Source: Limnobaculum eriocheiris
GTDB taxonomy: Bacteria; Pseudomonadota; Gammaproteobacteria; Enterobacterales; Enterobacteriaceae
Direction of reading: 5' to 3'
Length of the DNA: 64,000 nt
Assembly (NCBI RefSeq): GCF_021010575.1
Contig: NZ_JAJNAG010000013.1
Coordinates: forward strand, 16,123-80,122
Below are positions 30,560 through 42,818 of the stretch, one piece after another (position 1 is the stretch's first letter; the number at the start of each line of letters is the position of its first letter). The position numbers and the translations under genes were made by a program. The notes beneath the pieces were generated by a model that saw only the letters and a program-made list of their open reading frames with translations, made no database searches and was not told the origin of the DNA.

Positions 30560-31051
30560 ATGCGCCGTATACTATCAGTACTACTGGAAAATGAATCCGG
30601 CGCCTTGTCGCGGGTGATTGGCCTGTTTTCCCAACGGGGATACAACATTGAAAGCCTGACCGTAGCGCCAACGGACGATCCAACCCTTTCGCGTATGACT
30701 ATTCATACTAAAGGCGATGCGAAAGTGCTGGAGCAGATAGAAAAACAGCTTCACAAGCTGGTTGATGTTTTGCGGGTATCTGAACTAACCGATGGTGACT
30801 GCGTTGAACGTGAGATCATGTTGGTGAAATTGCGTACTTCTGGTGACGGTAGGGAAGAGGTAAAACGCTGTGCAGATATATTCCGCGGTCAGATCGTTGA
30901 CGTTACCTCTTCCTTGTATACCGTTCAACTGGTGGGCACTAGCAGCAAACTGGATGCATTTCTGGCAGCGATACGTGAAGCGGGCGAAATTGTTGAAGTT
31001 GCCCGTTCAGGAATTGTTGGCGTAGGGCGCGGCGAGCGAATTATGCGCTAG
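30560..31051 (+). CDS. ilvH: Acetolactate synthase III small (regulatory) subunit
   Basis: 163-residue regulatory subunit that gives AHAS III full activity and valine feedback. The ACT domain covers about residues 1-80 ([31 protein letters not shown]). The C-terminal domain follows ([28 protein letters not shown]). The ATG at 30560 gives exactly the E. coli length and lies 2 bp after ilvI; AGGAG overlaps the ilvI end. Confidence 0.98.
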   Translation: MRRILSVLLENESGALSRVIGLFSQRGYNIESLTVAPTDDPTLSRMTIHTKGDAKVLEQIEKQLHKLVDVLRVSELTDGDCVEREIMLVKLRTSGDGREEVKRCADIFRGQIVDVTSSLYTVQLVGTSSKLDAFLAAIREAGEIVEVARSGIVGVGRGERIMR

Positions 31052-31073
31052 CTATTATTCAGACAAAAACAGG

Positions 31074-31102
31074 AGCTCTACCGATGATGTAGAGCTTTTT
31101 AT
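31074..31102 (+). terminator. Intrinsic terminator of ilvIH
   Basis: AGCTCTAC (31074-31081) and GTAGAGCT (31089-31096) form an 8-bp stem followed by TTTTTATTTT. Confidence 0.88.
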
Positions 31103-31243
31103 TTTGTATTACACTGACTGAATGGATTAAGCAGTTGCTGAATCGTCATATCTTGGGTTAGATCTACATTACTTAAAGCCATTTATATTATTATGGTTAT
31201 TATGCCACCAATGACGGGGCGAATTGATACTTAAGGGGTTAAT

Positions 31244-32248
31244 GTGAAACTGGATGAAATTGCGCGTCTCGCTGGTGTTTCACGCACGACGGCCAGCTAT
31301 GTAATTAATGGCAAAGCCAAGCAATATCGTGTGAGCGATAAAACAGTTGAGAAAGTCATGGCGGTAGTCCGGGAACATAATTATCAACCTAATGCGGTTG
31401 CTGCTGGTTTACGTGCTGGTCGTACCCGTTCTATCGGGCTGGTTATTCCCGATTTAGAAAACACCAGCTATACGCGAATTGCTAACTACCTTGAACGTCA
31501 GGCGCGCCAGCGTGGCTATCAGTTGCTTATTGCCTGTTCCGAAGACCAGCCGGATAACGAAATGCGCTGCGTTGAGCATTTGCTGCAACGTAAGGTGGAT
31601 GCCCTGATTATCTCTACCGCATTGCCACCGGAACATCCGTTCTATCAGCGCTGGGTAAACAGTACATTACCGATTATCGCACTTGACCGGGCGCTGGATC
31701 GTGAACACTTTATCAGTGTTGTCGGGGCCGACTACGAAGACGCAGAAATGCTGGCATCGGAGCTGCGTAACTTTAAAGCAGATAGTGTGGCCTATCTGGG
31801 GGCGTTACCTGAATTATCCGTCAGTCAGTTGCGTGAGCAAGGGTTCCGTCAGGCGTGGAAAGGGGATAAGCGTCAGGTCAGCTATATTTATGCCAATAGC
31901 TATGAGCGTGAATCAGCGGCAGAAGTATTTAAAAACTGGCTGGAATCTAACCCGATTCCTCAGGCAATTTATACTACGTCATTCTCATTGCTGCAGGGTG
32001 TGATGGATGTGATTTTACAGAAACAGGGACGTCTGCCTGCCGATCTGGCAATTGCTACCTTTGGTGATAATGAGCTGCTGGATTTTCTTGAGTGTCCGGT
32101 ATTGTCTGTTGCTCAACGCCACAGAGAAGTTGCAGAGCGGGTGTTGGAATTAGCATTGGCAAGTATTGATGAAACTCAAAAGCCAAAACCTGGACTGACA
32201 CGCATTCGACGTAGTTTATTCCGCCGCGGCAGCCTGAGTCGTGCATAA
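31244..32248 (+). CDS. cra: Catabolite repressor/activator Cra (FruR)
   Basis: 334-residue LacI-family regulator of carbon flow, which releases DNA on binding fructose-1-phosphate (or fructose-1,6-bisphosphate). The N-terminal helix-turn-helix is [19 protein letters not shown], followed by the hinge [16 protein letters not shown], both nearly identical to E. coli. The effector domain ends [17 protein letters not shown]. The start is GTG at 31244, as in E. coli, with AGGGG before it. It stands alone between ilvH and the dcw cluster. Confidence 0.98.
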   Translation: MKLDEIARLAGVSRTTASYVINGKAKQYRVSDKTVEKVMAVVREHNYQPNAVAAGLRAGRTRSIGLVIPDLENTSYTRIANYLERQARQRGYQLLIACSEDQPDNEMRCVEHLLQRKVDALIISTALPPEHPFYQRWVNSTLPIIALDRALDREHFISVVGADYEDAEMLASELRNFKADSVAYLGALPELSVSQLREQGFRQAWKGDKRQVSYIYANSYERESAAEVFKNWLESNPIPQAIYTTSFSLLQGVMDVILQKQGRLPADLAIATFGDNELLDFLECPVLSVAQRHREVAERVLELALASIDETQKPKPGLTRIRRSLFRRGSLSRA

Positions 32249-32296
32249 CCTGTAAAATCATCTCAAAAGTATCACTTTGATAACCTGAGAAAATCG

Positions 32297-32325
32297 CAAG
32301 GGGCCAGTTACAGGCCCTTTGTTTT
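32297..32325 (+). terminator. Intrinsic terminator of cra
   Basis: CAAGGGGCC (32297-32305) pairs with GGCCCTTTG (32313-32321), including one G-T pair, and is followed by TTTT. Confidence 0.8.
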
Positions 32326-32683
32326 ATGCTCCGTAAGCCGTATTGCACTTACTCCAAAGCGTTACGTTATGTTACTATTGCACACTAAAGTATTAGCCAG
32401 ATTGATGAGTAAAATGGCCAACCACATCTATTCCCTTCCATTCACATCAGATCGTGTCAGATTTATGCGGTAGTGGTTATAGAAATATTTTTTTATATTA
32501 ACGGATTTTTTTATTGATTGATTGCCAACGCTGTTAACCGCCCGCTTTCCTGATTTTGAGTTGAATAAATAATTATTACTATTCATATTGTTAGTCTGAT
32601 TTCTTTAAATTTGACACGCATTAATTCTATTTTCAGGAAGCTAAATAACCACGCTATTTAGTGTAAAGTCGCGGCACTTCGTC

Positions 32684-32713
32684 TTGACAAGCTTTTAATA
32701 CCCTCCGTAAACT
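32684..32713 (+). promoter_or_regulatory. Pmra, main promoter of the dcw cluster
   Basis: A perfect -35 TTGACA (32684-32689) is followed after 18 bp by -10 TAAACT (32708-32713). It lies about 60 bp before mraZ, the position of Pmra in E. coli, which drives the cluster at least through ftsW. Confidence 0.75.
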
Positions 32714-32722
32714 CTATTCAAG

Positions 32723-32747
32723 TGGGAATTTGTGGGGTAAAGTGGTA
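32723..32747 (+). promoter_or_regulatory. MraZ operator: TGGGN repeats with 10-bp period
   Basis: TGGGA (32723-32727), TGGGG (32733-32737) and a degenerate TGGTA (32743-32747) recur exactly every 10 bp, just downstream of the mra -10. MraZ of E. coli is known to bind TGGGN direct repeats separated by 5 bp and repress its own operon, so these are its expected sites. Confidence 0.8.
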
Positions 32748-32775
32748 AAACTTGTCGCGAAGGAGTGACCCGCCC

Positions 32776-33234
32776 ATGTTTCGTGGAGCAACAACAATAA
32801 ATCTTGATAGTAAGGGGCGATTAGCTATCCCCACTCGCTATCGGGATTCACTGCTGGATGAATGTGAAGGACAATTGGTATGTACCATTGACCTCCATCA
32901 GCCATGCCTGTTGCTTTACCCCCTTCCTGAATGGGAAAAAATTGAACAGAAGCTATCCCGACTATCCAGCATGAATCCAGCCGAACGCAGAGTGCAGCGT
33001 CTGTTGTTAGGTCATGCCAGCGAATGTCAACTGGATAGCGCTGGTCGTGTATTGATAGCAAATACGTTGCGGCAACATGCGCTTTTAGTAAAAGAAGTGA
33101 TGCTGGTCGGGCAGTTCAATAAATTTGAACTGTGGAGTGAAGAGGCCTGGTATCAACAAGTTAAGGACGACATCGAGGCTGAGCAGTCTGCTAAGTCACC
33201 TCTCTCAGAGCGGTTACAGGATTTTTCATTATAA
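32776..33234 (+). CDS. mraZ: Transcriptional regulator MraZ
   Basis: 152-residue MraZ, an AbrB-like ring-forming DNA-binding protein that represses the dcw cluster. Two tandem SpoVT-AbrB units are visible, each with a DxxGR core: [10 protein letters not shown] near residues 12-21 and [10 protein letters not shown] near 88-97. I chose the ATG at 32776 ([15 protein letters not shown]), eight codons inside the longest frame, because it gives the E. coli length; GAAGGAG lies ten bases upstream. rsmH follows after 3 bp. Confidence 0.97.
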   Translation: MFRGATTINLDSKGRLAIPTRYRDSLLDECEGQLVCTIDLHQPCLLLYPLPEWEKIEQKLSRLSSMNPAERRVQRLLLGHASECQLDSAGRVLIANTLRQHALLVKEVMLVGQFNKFELWSEEAWYQQVKDDIEAEQSAKSPLSERLQDFSL

Positions 33235-33237
33235 GCT

Positions 33238-34179
33238 ATGTTGAATAATTATCAGCACACCACGGTGCTTTTGGATGAAGCAGTTAATGCCTTAAGCATT
33301 CGACAGGATGGTATCTATATTGACGGTACTTTTGGCCGTGGTGGACACTCGCGCCTGATCCTCTCCCAACTGGGGTCTCAGGGGCGTCTTATTGCGATAG
33401 ACCGTGACCCTCAGGCAATTGAAGCCGCATCTGCTATTTCAGACCCTCGTTTCTCTATTATTCATGGTCCTTTTTCTGAGCTGGCCAGCTATGTTCGCGA
33501 TCTTGGTTTAGAAGGCAAGGTTGACGGCATTTTGCTGGATTTGGGCGTCTCTTCCCCTCAGCTGGATGATGCCGAACGCGGTTTCTCATTTATGCGCGAC
33601 GGGCCACTGGATATGCGGATGGATCCGACTCGTGGTTTGTCAGCGGCACAGTGGCTATTAAAAGCGGAAGAAGAAGACATTGCCTGGGTGCTAAAAACTT
33701 TTGGCGAAGAGCGCTTTGCCAGGCGTATTGCCCGGGGCATCGTTGAACGTAATCGTACCGAACCAATGACCCGTACCCATGAGCTGGCAGAGGTTATTGC
33801 GACAGCAACTCCTGTTCGTGACAAACATAAACATCCGGCAACCCGCAGTTTTCAGGCGATCCGAATTTATATCAATAGTGAACTGGAAGAGATTGAGCGT
33901 GCGCTGGATGGCGCTCTGGACGTACTGAAAGAAGGTGGCCGCCTTTCTGTTATCAGCTTTCATTCACTGGAAGACCGTATTGTTAAACGTTTTATCCGCC
34001 AGCATAGCAAGGGGCCGCAGGTTCCGGCGGGGATTCCGTTAACAGAAGAGCAGTTAAGACAACATGGCGCAAGAAAATTAAAAGCGCTGGGAAAAATGAT
34101 GCCGTCTGAGCAAGAAGTGGCAGAGAACGCACGGGCCCGTAGCTCGGTGTTGCGTTTTGCCCAAAGGACAGCGGAATGA
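33238..34179 (+). CDS. rsmH: 16S rRNA m4C1402 methyltransferase RsmH (MraW)
   Basis: 313-residue SAM-dependent methyltransferase for N4 of C1402 in the ribosomal P site, same length as E. coli. It begins [17 protein letters not shown]. The SAM motif is [11 protein letters not shown], followed by [10 protein letters not shown] and [23 protein letters not shown]-independent RNA-binding and C-terminal segments end [11 protein letters not shown]. Its stop overlaps ftsL's start (ATGA). Confidence 0.98.
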   Translation: MLNNYQHTTVLLDEAVNALSIRQDGIYIDGTFGRGGHSRLILSQLGSQGRLIAIDRDPQAIEAASAISDPRFSIIHGPFSELASYVRDLGLEGKVDGILLDLGVSSPQLDDAERGFSFMRDGPLDMRMDPTRGLSAAQWLLKAEEEDIAWVLKTFGEERFARRIARGIVERNRTEPMTRTHELAEVIATATPVRDKHKHPATRSFQAIRIYINSELEEIERALDGALDVLKEGGRLSVISFHSLEDRIVKRFIRQHSKGPQVPAGIPLTEEQLRQHGARKLKALGKMMPSEQEVAENARARSSVLRFAQRTAE

Positions 34180-34496
34180 TATCGAATGAGCGCCACAGTT
34201 TAGCCAGCATCATCGGCGATGATTTGCTGCGCAACGCAAAGTTACCGCTGTTGCTGACTGTGATAGTTCTGGTATCGGCGATAGCGGTAGTGTTATCCAG
34301 CCACCGTACTCGCCTGTTAACCGCAGAGCGCGAACAGCTGATATTAGAGCGTGAAGCACTGGAAATTGAGTGGCGTAACCTGATTCTGGAAGAGAATGCG
34401 CTGGCTGACCATAGCCGCATTGAGCGTCTGGCTAATGAGAAGTTGCAAATGCTGCATGTAGCACCGGATCAGGAACAAATCGTTATCCAGAAATAG
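34176..34496 (+). CDS. ftsL: Cell division protein FtsL
   Basis: 106-residue bitopic division protein forming the FtsQLB complex that activates FtsWI. A short cytoplasmic tail ([18 protein letters not shown]) precedes one membrane segment (about residues 23-42), then a periplasmic coiled coil rich in E/L heptads ([22 protein letters not shown]). It is shorter than E. coli FtsL (121) only at the N-terminus. The start overlaps rsmH by 4 bp. Confidence 0.95.
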   Translation: MISNERHSLASIIGDDLLRNAKLPLLLTVIVLVSAIAVVLSSHRTRLLTAEREQLILEREALEIEWRNLILEENALADHSRIERLANEKLQMLHVAPDQEQIVIQK

Positions 34497-34580
34497 TCAA
34501 AAGAACTGATAACACAGTTGGCGTGCGGAGCGCGTTACAAATTAATAGATTGATGAACTTACCATGGCTAATGAAATGAG

Positions 34581-36350
34581 ATGAAAGCAGCACGAACCAA
34601 TAAGATTAAAGTAAAACGTCCTGAAAATGGGGCCGGCTTTGTAAGCTGGCGTTTTGGTTTGCTCTGCTTGTTTATTGTATTAGCCATGTTTGGTTTGATT
34701 GCTCGTGCTGCATGGTTACAGGTTATTGAGCCGGATAAACTGGTTAAAGAAGGGGACATGCGCTCCTTACGGGTGCAGGAAGTTCCTACCGTTCGCGGCA
34801 TGATCTCCGATCGCTTTGGTCGTCCACTCGCGGTTAGCGTGCCGGTTAATGCAATTTGGGCCGATCCAAAAGAGCTGAATGAGCGCGGTGGTATTTTACC
34901 GGATATGCACTGGAAGGCGCTGGCAGATGTTGTTGGCTTGCCGTTGGATAAACTGACAGAAAAAATTAATGCAAACCCTAAGGGACGTTTTGTCTATCTG
35001 GCCCGCCAAATCAATTCAGAAACCGCAGAGTATGTGCGCAAGCTTAAACTGCCGGGGATCTACTTAAAACGCGAATCTCGCCGCTTCTATCCTGCCGGGC
35101 CGGTTACTGCTCATGTTGTTGGTTTTACTAACATTGATGATAACGGTCTGGAAGGCATTGAAAAAAGCTTTGAAGATAAGCTGGTGGGTAAGTCCGGTGA
35201 GCGCACGGTACGTAAAGATCGTTACGGTCGGGTGATTGAAGATATCTCTTCGGTAGACAGTCAGGCGGCTCATAATCTGACCTTAAGTATTGATGAACGC
35301 CTTCAGGCACTGGTTTATCGCGAGTTGAGCAATGCAGTTGCCGTTAATAAAGCGGAATCAGGCACAGCCGTGCTGGTGGATGTGAATACCGGCGAAATTC
35401 TGGCAATGGTTAACAGCCCTTCCTATAACCCGAATAACCGGGTTGGCTCACCGGAAGATTTCTTCCGTAATCGGGCAATCACTGACATTTTTGAACCGGG
35501 ATCGACGGTTAAACCTATGGTGGTTATGACCGCGTTAGATCGCGGCATCATCAAAGAAAATTCTGTATTGAATACCAGACCATATCGGGTCAATGGTCAT
35601 GAGATAAAGGATGTAGCCCTTTATCCTGAACTGACCATCACCGGTATTTTACAAAAATCCAGTAACGTCGGTGTTTCTCATCTGGCGTTGGATATGCCAG
35701 CCGATGCGTTAGTTGATACATACTCACGCTTTGGGCTGGGACAACCTACCAATTTGGGATTGGTTGGGGAAAGCAGTGGCTTGTTTTTACAAAAAAAACG
35801 GTGGTCTGACATAGAGAGGGCCACCTTCTCATTTGGCTATGGGCTAATGGTAACGCCGTTACAGTTAGCGCGGGCCTATGCAACTATGGGGAGCTTCGGC
35901 GTTTATCGTCCGCTTTCCATCACCAAAATTGACCCGCCGGTACAGGGAAAGCGCATCTTTCCTGAAAGCACCGTGCGTACTGTGGTTCATATGATGGAAT
36001 CCGTAGCCTTACCCGGAGGCGGTGGTACTAAAGCCGCAGTGAAAGGTTATCGTATTGCCATCAAAACCGGTACCGCGAAGAAAGTGGGTCCTAATGGTGG
36101 CTATATCAATAAATATATTGCCTATACGGCGGGCCTGGCACCAGCCAGTAAGCCGCGCTATGCGCTGGTCGTAGTGATCAACGATCCGGGTGCCGGACAG
36201 TATTATGGTGGCGCCGTTTCTGCGCCGGTATTTGGTGCAATTATGGGCGGGGTTTTACGGACAATGAATATCGAGCCAGATGCATTGCCCGTAGCGGATA
36301 AAAACGAATTAGTCATTAATCAGAAAGGAGCTTCCGGTGGCCGATCTTAA
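34581..36350 (+). CDS. ftsI: Peptidoglycan D,D-transpeptidase FtsI (PBP3)
   Basis: 589-residue class B penicillin-binding protein specific for septal cross-linking, partner of FtsW. A single membrane anchor (about 22-40) is followed by the pedestal domain. The transpeptidase holds the active-site serine at residue 308 (PGSTVKPM), the SSN triad and the KTGTAKK motif. Sequence and size match E. coli FtsI (588). Mature proteins are trimmed at the C-terminus by Prc in E. coli. It overlaps murE by 14 bp. Confidence 0.98.
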   Translation: MKAARTNKIKVKRPENGAGFVSWRFGLLCLFIVLAMFGLIARAAWLQVIEPDKLVKEGDMRSLRVQEVPTVRGMISDRFGRPLAVSVPVNAIWADPKELNERGGILPDMHWKALADVVGLPLDKLTEKINANPKGRFVYLARQINSETAEYVRKLKLPGIYLKRESRRFYPAGPVTAHVVGFTNIDDNGLEGIEKSFEDKLVGKSGERTVRKDRYGRVIEDISSVDSQAAHNLTLSIDERLQALVYRELSNAVAVNKAESGTAVLVDVNTGEILAMVNSPSYNPNNRVGSPEDFFRNRAITDIFEPGSTVKPMVVMTALDRGIIKENSVLNTRPYRVNGHEIKDVALYPELTITGILQKSSNVGVSHLALDMPADALVDTYSRFGLGQPTNLGLVGESSGLFLQKKRWSDIERATFSFGYGLMVTPLQLARAYATMGSFGVYRPLSITKIDPPVQGKRIFPESTVRTVVHMMESVALPGGGGTKAAVKGYRIAIKTGTAKKVGPNGGYINKYIAYTAGLAPASKPRYALVVVINDPGAGQYYGGAVSAPVFGAIMGGVLRTMNIEPDALPVADKNELVINQKGASGGRS

Positions 36351-37836
36351 TTTAAGCGATCTGCTCGCTCCGTGGAATATTCAGGTTCCTGAGCGCAAAT
36401 TAAAAGAGATGACGCTGGATAGCCGCGTAGTGGCCGCGGGCGATCTCTTTATTGCCATTGTGGGCCATAAAGTGGATGGTCGTCGTTATATTTCTCAGGC
36501 GATTGCTCAGGGTGTCGCGGCAGTGATTGCCGAAGCCGAAGGGGAAGCGCCTAACGGCACGGTTGTGATGTCTCACGGCGTTCCCGTTATTTACATTGAA
36601 CATCTGAATTTACATTTGTCGGCTATTGCCGGTCGTTTTTACCAGCAGCCGTCAGAGAAAATGCGTTTAGTTGGCGTAACCGGAACCAACGGTAAAACTA
36701 CCACCACTCAATTGTTAGCACAGTGGAGCCAGCTTCTGGGAGAAAGAGGCGCGGTGATGGGCACTGTGGGCAATGGTTTATTAGGCCATGTGGTACCAAC
36801 AGAGAATACTACCGGCTCGGCAGTTGACGTTCAGCGTGAACTGAATGAACTGGTGAAAAGCGGCGCGACCTTTACCGCGATGGAAGTCTCTTCCCATGGA
36901 TTAGTGCAGGAGCGGGTTGCTGCTCTGCATTTTGCCGCTGCGGCTTTTACCAATCTTAGCCGCGACCATCTTGATTACCATGGCAGTATGGAAGAGTACG
37001 AAGCTGCTAAATGGCGACTGTTTGAACGTCATCAGGTTGGCGAAGCCATTATCAATGTGGATGACGCCGTCGGTGCCAGTCGTATAGCCGCTATGCCAAA
37101 TGCCATTGCTGTTACTATGGAAGATAACCTTCCTCAGGGTTGGCAGGGGCGTTGGTTAAAAGCTTATGAGGTCTCTTATCATGACAATGGCGCGACAGTA
37201 AAATTTGACTCCAGCTGGGGCGGCGGTGTGGTAGAAAGTCGTCTGTTAGGGGCATTTAACGTGAGCAACCTGCTTGTTGCTCTGACAACGCTGTTGTCAC
37301 TAGGCTATTCACTCAATCATCTGGTAGAATCTGCGCCGAATTTACAACCTGTGTGTGGTCGTATGGAAGTATTTACCGCTCCGGGTCGTCCTACCGTGGT
37401 GGTCGATTATGCCCATACGCCAGATGCTCTGGAAAAAGCGCTGGAAGCAGCAAGGTTGCATTGTAAGGGCGAGTTGTGGTGCGTGTTTGGCTGCGGTGGC
37501 GATCGTGACCGCGGTAAGCGTCCGCTAATGGGCGGTGTTGCTGAACAGTTTGCCGATCGCGTTATTGTTACTGATGATAACCCTCGTAGTGAAGACCCTC
37601 AGGCGATTGTCGCTGATATCCTGACTGGATTTACCGATGCCAGACGCGCCAATGTGATTCACGGTCGGGCAGAAGCCGTTACCAGTGTGGTTATGCAGGC
37701 TGGTCCTGATGATGTGGTGGTGATTGCCGGTAAAGGCCATGAAGATTATCAACTGATTGGTAATCGTCGACTGGATTATTCTGACCGTACCACAGTAGCG
37801 AACTTACTGGGTATGGCCTCAGGGGTATTAGTATGA
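36337..37836 (+). CDS. murE: UDP-MurNAc-L-Ala-D-Glu:meso-DAP ligase
   Basis: 499-residue Mur ligase adding meso-diaminopimelate to the stem peptide. The start is GTG (36337, reading [12 protein letters not shown]), as in E. coli, with AAGGAG upstream inside ftsI. The ATP loop is [12 protein letters not shown], the carbamylated-lysine region follows [10 protein letters not shown], and DNPRSEDP is the motif that selects meso-DAP over lysine. It overlaps murF by 4 bp. Confidence 0.98.
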   Translation: MADLNLSDLLAPWNIQVPERKLKEMTLDSRVVAAGDLFIAIVGHKVDGRRYISQAIAQGVAAVIAEAEGEAPNGTVVMSHGVPVIYIEHLNLHLSAIAGRFYQQPSEKMRLVGVTGTNGKTTTTQLLAQWSQLLGERGAVMGTVGNGLLGHVVPTENTTGSAVDVQRELNELVKSGATFTAMEVSSHGLVQERVAALHFAAAAFTNLSRDHLDYHGSMEEYEAAKWRLFERHQVGEAIINVDDAVGASRIAAMPNAIAVTMEDNLPQGWQGRWLKAYEVSYHDNGATVKFDSSWGGGVVESRLLGAFNVSNLLVALTTLLSLGYSLNHLVESAPNLQPVCGRMEVFTAPGRPTVVVDYAHTPDALEKALEAARLHCKGELWCVFGCGGDRDRGKRPLMGGVAEQFADRVIVTDDNPRSEDPQAIVADILTGFTDARRANVIHGRAEAVTSVVMQAGPDDVVVIAGKGHEDYQLIGNRRLDYSDRTTVANLLGMASGVLV

Positions 37837-39209
37837 TTCCGATTACCCTGAAACAACTGGCCGAAGTGGTCAACGGTAAACTTATCGCCTCAACGGCAGA
37901 TATTACCGGGCAGCAAATTGTTGATGTGGTTACTGACACTCGCAAAATTGTTGCTGGCTGTTTGTTTATTGCCCTGAAGGGCGAACGTTTTGATGCTCAT
38001 GATTTTGCCGCAGAGGCAATTAATCAGGGAGCCAGTGTTTTATTGGTTAGTCAGCACTTACCGTTGGATGTGGCTCAGGTCATTGTTGCGGATACCCGTA
38101 TTGCATTGGGTAAGCTGGGTGGCTGGGTAAGACAGCAAGTACCTGCACGGGTCGTTGCATTAACCGGATCGTCCGGTAAAACCAGCGTAAAAGAGATGAC
38201 GGCGACCATTTTGCAGCAGTGTGGTGAAGTGCTGTATACCGCAGGCAACTTAAATAACGATATTGGCGTCCCGTTAACGCTATTGCGCCTGACGAAGCGT
38301 CATCAGTTTGCCGTTGTGGAATTAGGTGCTAACCATGCCGGTGAGATTGCCTATACCACGGCGTTAACCCATCCGGAAAGTGCACTGGTCAATAATCTGG
38401 CTGCTGCGCATCTGGAAGGTTTTGGTTCACTGGCGGGTGTTGCTAAAGCCAAAGGCGAAATCTTCCAGGGTTTGTCTTCCCGGGGTGTCGCTATCATCAA
38501 TAGCGATAGTAATGATTTGTCCGGTTGGCAAAGCCTGCTGGATGATAAAATAGTGTGGCGTTTTTCTGCCAGCCACACTGAGCAGGTCGAATTTTATGCA
38601 ACGGATGTCGTGGTAAAACCACAGGGCACTCGCTTTGTTTTACATTCGCCGGTAGGAGAAACTGAAGTTTTACTTCCACTGCCGGGTAAACACAATATCG
38701 CCAATGCGCTGGCAGCGACGGCATTAGCCGTGTCGGTGGGTGCATCGTTAGAGCAGGTCGCATCAGGGTTGTCGCAGTTGAAAGCGGTACCGGGACGTTT
38801 ATTCCCGGTACAACTGAGTGCAGAAAAACTGCTGCTGGACGATACCTACAACGCTAACGTAGGGTCAATGACGGTCGCCGCTCAGGTACTTGCTTCTATG
38901 CCCGGTTATCGGGTGATGGTCGTTGGCGATATGGGTGAATTAGGTGATGAGGCCGAACAGTGCCATCGTCAGGTTGGTGAAGCGGCTCACACAGCGGGTG
39001 TGGATAAAGTATTAAGCGTTGGTCATTTAAGTGAAATGATTAGTAACGCAAGTGGCAATGGCGAGCACTTTAAGGATAAAGAGGCAGTAGCCCAACGTTT
39101 GGGTGAGTTGCTATCTGAGCATGCGGTCATAACAATTTTAGTTAAAGGTTCACGTAGTGCCGCAATGGAGCAGGTAGTACGCAGGGTACAGGAGATAGCA
39201 CAATGTTAG
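37833..39209 (+). CDS. murF: UDP-MurNAc-tripeptide:D-Ala-D-Ala ligase
   Basis: 458-residue Mur ligase that completes the cytoplasmic UDP-MurNAc-pentapeptide. The ATP loop is [14 protein letters not shown], followed by [13 protein letters not shown] and [10 protein letters not shown]. The C-terminal domain has [11 protein letters not shown] and [12 protein letters not shown]. Length is near E. coli MurF (452). It overlaps murE by 4 bp and mraY by 7 bp. Confidence 0.98.
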   Translation: MIPITLKQLAEVVNGKLIASTADITGQQIVDVVTDTRKIVAGCLFIALKGERFDAHDFAAEAINQGASVLLVSQHLPLDVAQVIVADTRIALGKLGGWVRQQVPARVVALTGSSGKTSVKEMTATILQQCGEVLYTAGNLNNDIGVPLTLLRLTKRHQFAVVELGANHAGEIAYTTALTHPESALVNNLAAAHLEGFGSLAGVAKAKGEIFQGLSSRGVAIINSDSNDLSGWQSLLDDKIVWRFSASHTEQVEFYATDVVVKPQGTRFVLHSPVGETEVLLPLPGKHNIANALAATALAVSVGASLEQVASGLSQLKAVPGRLFPVQLSAEKLLLDDTYNANVGSMTVAAQVLASMPGYRVMVVGDMGELGDEAEQCHRQVGEAAHTAGVDKVLSVGHLSEMISNASGNGEHFKDKEAVAQRLGELLSEHAVITILVKGSRSAAMEQVVRRVQEIAQC

Positions 39210-40285
39210 TATGGCTGGCGGAACATCTGGTCTCAATTTTTTCAGTCTTTAACGTCTTTTCTTATTTGACGTTTCGCGCCATTGTCAGCCTGCTGACCGC
39301 GCTGTTTATCTCTTTGTGGATGGGGCCGCGTCTGATTGCTTTCTTGCAGCGTTTACAGATTGGTCAGGTGGTTCGTAACGACGGTCCTGAGTCTCACTTC
39401 AGTAAACGTGGTACGCCAACCATGGGCGGCATCATGATTCTGGCTTCAATCACCATTTCGGTGCTGCTGTGGGCTAATCTGAGCAACCCTTATATCTGGT
39501 GTTCACTGTTTGTTCTGTTGGGCTATGGCGCCGTTGGCTTTGTGGATGATTACCGTAAAGTCGTGCGTAAAGACACTAAAGGATTAATTGCCCGCTGGAA
39601 GTATTTCTGGCAGTCGGTCATTGCGCTGATTATCGCGTTTAGCATGTATGCCATCGGTAAAGACACACCAGCGACTCAGCTGGTTGTGCCGTTTTTTAAA
39701 GACGTAATGCCTCAGTTAGGCGCACTTTATATTCTGCTGGCCTACTTTGTTATCGTGGGTACCAGCAACGCCGTCAACCTGACCGATGGTCTGGATGGTC
39801 TGGCTATCATGCCTACCGTATTTGTTGCCGCCGGTTTTGGTCTGGTTGCCTGGGCGACGGGTAACGTGAATTTTGCCAGCTATTTACACATTCCTTATAT
39901 CCGCCATGCCGGTGAGTTAGTGATTTTCTGTACCGCGATTGTTGGTGCAGGGCTGGGATTCCTTTGGTTTAACACCTATCCAGCCCAGGTCTTTATGGGT
40001 GACGTAGGTTCACTGGCATTGGGTGGTACTTTAGGTGTGATTGCCGTGCTGCTGCGTCAGGAGTTTTTACTGGTGATTATGGGCGGGGTGTTTGTAGTTG
40101 AAACGCTGTCGGTAATTTTACAGGTGGGGTCATTCAAACTTCGTGGCCAACGTATTTTCCGTATGGCACCGATTCACCACCACTATGAATTGAAAGGCTG
40201 GCCGGAGCCACGGGTGATCGTGCGCTTCTGGATTATCTCATTAATGCTGGTGCTGATTGGCCTGGCAACCTTGAAGGTGAGGTAA
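39203..40285 (+). CDS. mraY: Phospho-MurNAc-pentapeptide transferase MraY
   Basis: 360-residue, ten-helix membrane enzyme that transfers phospho-MurNAc-pentapeptide to undecaprenyl phosphate, giving lipid I. Conserved cytoplasmic aspartate and histidine motifs are present: [31 protein letters not shown] and [13 protein letters not shown]. Length equals E. coli. It overlaps murF by 7 bp, and murD follows after 2 bp. Confidence 0.98.
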   Translation: MLVWLAEHLVSIFSVFNVFSYLTFRAIVSLLTALFISLWMGPRLIAFLQRLQIGQVVRNDGPESHFSKRGTPTMGGIMILASITISVLLWANLSNPYIWCSLFVLLGYGAVGFVDDYRKVVRKDTKGLIARWKYFWQSVIALIIAFSMYAIGKDTPATQLVVPFFKDVMPQLGALYILLAYFVIVGTSNAVNLTDGLDGLAIMPTVFVAAGFGLVAWATGNVNFASYLHIPYIRHAGELVIFCTAIVGAGLGFLWFNTYPAQVFMGDVGSLALGGTLGVIAVLLRQEFLLVIMGGVFVVETLSVILQVGSFKLRGQRIFRMAPIHHHYELKGWPEPRVIVRFWIISLMLVLIGLATLKVR

Positions 40286-40287
40286 TC

Positions 40288-41607
40288 ATGATGATCGACT
40301 ATCAGGATAAACAGGTTGTTATCATTGGATTAGGTTCCACAGGATTATCCTGTGTCGATTATTTTATTGCCCGGGGCGTTTCTCCTAAAGTTATTGATAC
40401 GCGCGCAACTCCTCCGGGGCTGGACAAACTGCCGGAAAGCGTAGAGCGCCATACCGGGGGTTTTAACCGCGACTGGATTCTGGCCGCTGATTTGCTGGTG
40501 GTTAGCCCGGGCATTGCCCTGGCGACACCGGTTCTGCAAGAGGCCGCTGCCGCGGGTATTGAGATTGTCGGTGATATTGAACTGTTCTGCCGCGAAGCCA
40601 GAGCGCCGATTGTGGCAATCACCGGTTCAAACGGAAAAAGTACCGTTACCACTCTGGTGGGTGAAATGGCAAACGCCGCCGGTTGGAATGTTGCCATGGG
40701 CGGTAATCTGGGGCAGCCAGCGCTGTCACTGCTGGATCCTGAATGTCAGCTGTATGTTATGGAGTTATCCAGCTTCCAGTTGGAAACCACATCCAGTCTG
40801 CATGCTGCTGCCGCGACCATTTTAAACGTTACTGAAGATCATATGGATCGCTATCCACAAGGGATGGAACAGTATCGTGAAGCTAAATTGCGTATTTATC
40901 ACAATGCCAGCGTTTGTGTGGTTAATGCCGATGATGCGCTGACTATGCCATTGATCGGAGCTGACAGCCGCTGCGCCAGCTTTGGCGTAGATGTGGGTGA
41001 TTATCACCTAAGCTATCAGCAGGGTGAAACCTGGCTGCGTGTTCACGGCGAGAAAGTCCTTAATGCCGCAGAGATGAAAATTGTTGGTCAGCATAATTAC
41101 CTGAACGCATTGGCGGCGCTGGCGCTGGCTGATGCGGTATCTCTGCCCCGGGCCTCCAGCCTGCAAGCATTGACGCAATTCACGGGTTTAGCGCATCGTT
41201 TCCAACTGGTGTGGGATAATAAAGGCGTCCGTTGGATTAATGATTCCAAAGCCACCAACGTGGGCAGTACCGAAGCCGCATTAAATGGCATTCGCGTTGA
41301 TGGTGTTTTACATCTGCTGCTGGGCGGTGATGGTAAATCCGCGGATTTCTCTCCGCTGTCGACCTATCTGAAGGGCGACAATATTCGCCTCTACTGTTTT
41401 GGTCGTGATAAACAGCCGTTATACGATTTACGCCCTGAAGTGGCAGAAATGACCGATACCATGGAGCAGGCGATGGTTCATATTGCGCAGCGAGTAAAAC
41501 CGGGTGATATGGTGTTACTGTCACCGGCCTGTGCCAGCTTGGATCAGTTTAAAAATTATGAACAGCGTGGGCTGGAGTTTGCCCGTCTGGCTCAGGAGCT
41601 TGGCTGA
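40288..41607 (+). CDS. murD: UDP-MurNAc-L-Ala:D-glutamate ligase
   Basis: 439-residue Mur ligase adding D-glutamate. It has an N-terminal Rossmann-like domain ([18 protein letters not shown]), the ATP loop [27 protein letters not shown] and [10 protein letters not shown], and the C-terminal [15 protein letters not shown]. Two ATGs in tandem open the gene (40288 and 40291); either would give near the E. coli length (438). Its stop overlaps the ftsW ATG by one base. Confidence 0.98.
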   Translation: MMIDYQDKQVVIIGLGSTGLSCVDYFIARGVSPKVIDTRATPPGLDKLPESVERHTGGFNRDWILAADLLVVSPGIALATPVLQEAAAAGIEIVGDIELFCREARAPIVAITGSNGKSTVTTLVGEMANAAGWNVAMGGNLGQPALSLLDPECQLYVMELSSFQLETTSSLHAAAATILNVTEDHMDRYPQGMEQYREAKLRIYHNASVCVVNADDALTMPLIGADSRCASFGVDVGDYHLSYQQGETWLRVHGEKVLNAAEMKIVGQHNYLNALAALALADAVSLPRASSLQALTQFTGLAHRFQLVWDNKGVRWINDSKATNVGSTEAALNGIRVDGVLHLLLGGDGKSADFSPLSTYLKGDNIRLYCFGRDKQPLYDLRPEVAEMTDTMEQAMVHIAQRVKPGDMVLLSPACASLDQFKNYEQRGLEFARLAQELG

Positions 41608-42818
41608 TGAGCGTATTAAGTTTAGTTAAACCATTCCAGGCGTTTACCCAATGGGTAACGGGATCCCGTCAAAGCAGTGAGGCAGTCGATTATGATGTTA
41701 TGTACGATCGCACCCTACTGTGGATGGCTATTGGTTTAACTATTGTTGGTTTTGTCATGGTGACATCGGCATCAATGCCGATTGCCCAACGATATACTGA
41801 CGACCCGTTTTTATTTGCCAAGCGTGATGCGATTTACATTTTGTTGGTTTTTGCTGCGGCACTGGTAACGCTGCGTATTCCAATGGAGATGTGGCAACGC
41901 TATAGCCCGATTATTCTGCTGATTGCCATCGTGATGTTGTTAATTGTACTGGCGATAGGCAGCTCGGTTAATGGCGCATCCCGCTGGATTGCTTTAGGTC
42001 CGGTTCGTATTCAACCGGCTGAGTTGTCCAAACTGGCGCTGTTTTTTTATCTGGCCAGCTATCTGGTACGTAAGGTAGATGAAGTTCGTAATAACTTCTG
42101 GGGCTTTTGTAAGCCGATGGGCGTGATGGTGGTTCTGGCAGTTTTACTGCTGGCACAGCCCGATTTGGGAACCGTGATTGTACTGTTTATTACTACGCTG
42201 GGCATGCTGTTTTTGGCGGGTGCTAAACTCTGGCAGTTTCTGGCGATTATTGGATCCGGGGTGTTTGCCGTAGGGTTACTGATTGTTGCTGAACCCTATC
42301 GTTTACGTCGGGTAACGTCATTCTGGGATCCGTGGGCCGATCCCTTTGGGGCAGGTTATCAGTTGACGCAATCGCTGATGGCATTTGGCCGCGGAGAGCT
42401 TTGGGGACAGGGGTTAGGTAACTCAATCCAGAAACTGGAATATCTGCCCGAGGCACATACTGACTTTATTTTTGCCATTATCGGTGAAGAATTAGGCTAT
42501 TTGGGTGTGGTTTTGATCCTCTTAATGGTATTCTTCGTCGCTTTTAGAGCAATGTTGATTGGTCGCCGCGCTTTAGAAGCCGGGCAGCGTTTCTCCGGTT
42601 TTCTCGCCTGTGAGATTGGTTTGTGGTTTAGCTTCCAGACGTTAGTTAACGTTGGTGCTGCCGCCGGTATTCTACCGACCAAAGGTTTGACTCTACCGTT
42701 AATCAGCTATGGCGGATCCAGCCTGTTGGTGATGTCTACCGCGCTGGTTTTACTACTTCGAATTGACTATGAAACGCGTCAGGCCAACTGCCAGGCGCAT
42801 GTAAGAGGTACCCGATGA
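41607..42818 (+). CDS. ftsW: Septal peptidoglycan glycosyltransferase FtsW
   Basis: 403-residue SEDS-family polymerase with about ten membrane segments, which makes septal glycan strands with FtsI. SEDS landmarks include [18 protein letters not shown], the catalytic-region aspartate in [18 protein letters not shown], and the C-terminal [12 protein letters not shown]. The N-terminal cytoplasmic tail (about 45 residues) is of the usual length; E. coli FtsW has 414. It overlaps murG by 4 bp. Confidence 0.98.
   Translation: MSVLSLVKPFQAFTQWVTGSRQSSEAVDYDVMYDRTLLWMAIGLTIVGFVMVTSASMPIAQRYTDDPFLFAKRDAIYILLVFAAALVTLRIPMEMWQRYSPIILLIAIVMLLIVLAIGSSVNGASRWIALGPVRIQPAELSKLALFFYLASYLVRKVDEVRNNFWGFCKPMGVMVVLAVLLLAQPDLGTVIVLFITTLGMLFLAGAKLWQFLAIIGSGVFAVGLLIVAEPYRLRRVTSFWDPWADPFGAGYQLTQSLMAFGRGELWGQGLGNSIQKLEYLPEAHTDFIFAIIGEELGYLGVVLILLMVFFVAFRAMLIGRRALEAGQRFSGFLACEIGLWFSFQTLVNVGAAAGILPTKGLTLPLISYGGSSLLVMSTALVLLLRIDYETRQANCQAHVRGTR

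Larger units (their letters stand above)
32249..32775. other. cra-mraZ intergenic region
   Basis: 527 bp with no credible gene. It holds the cra terminator at its left end, a long A+T-rich middle, a 7-bp inverted repeat CTAAATA/TATTTAG (32641-32661), then the mra promoter and MraZ repeats listed separately. The middle section (about 32340-32640) shows nothing I can name. Confidence 0.6.
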
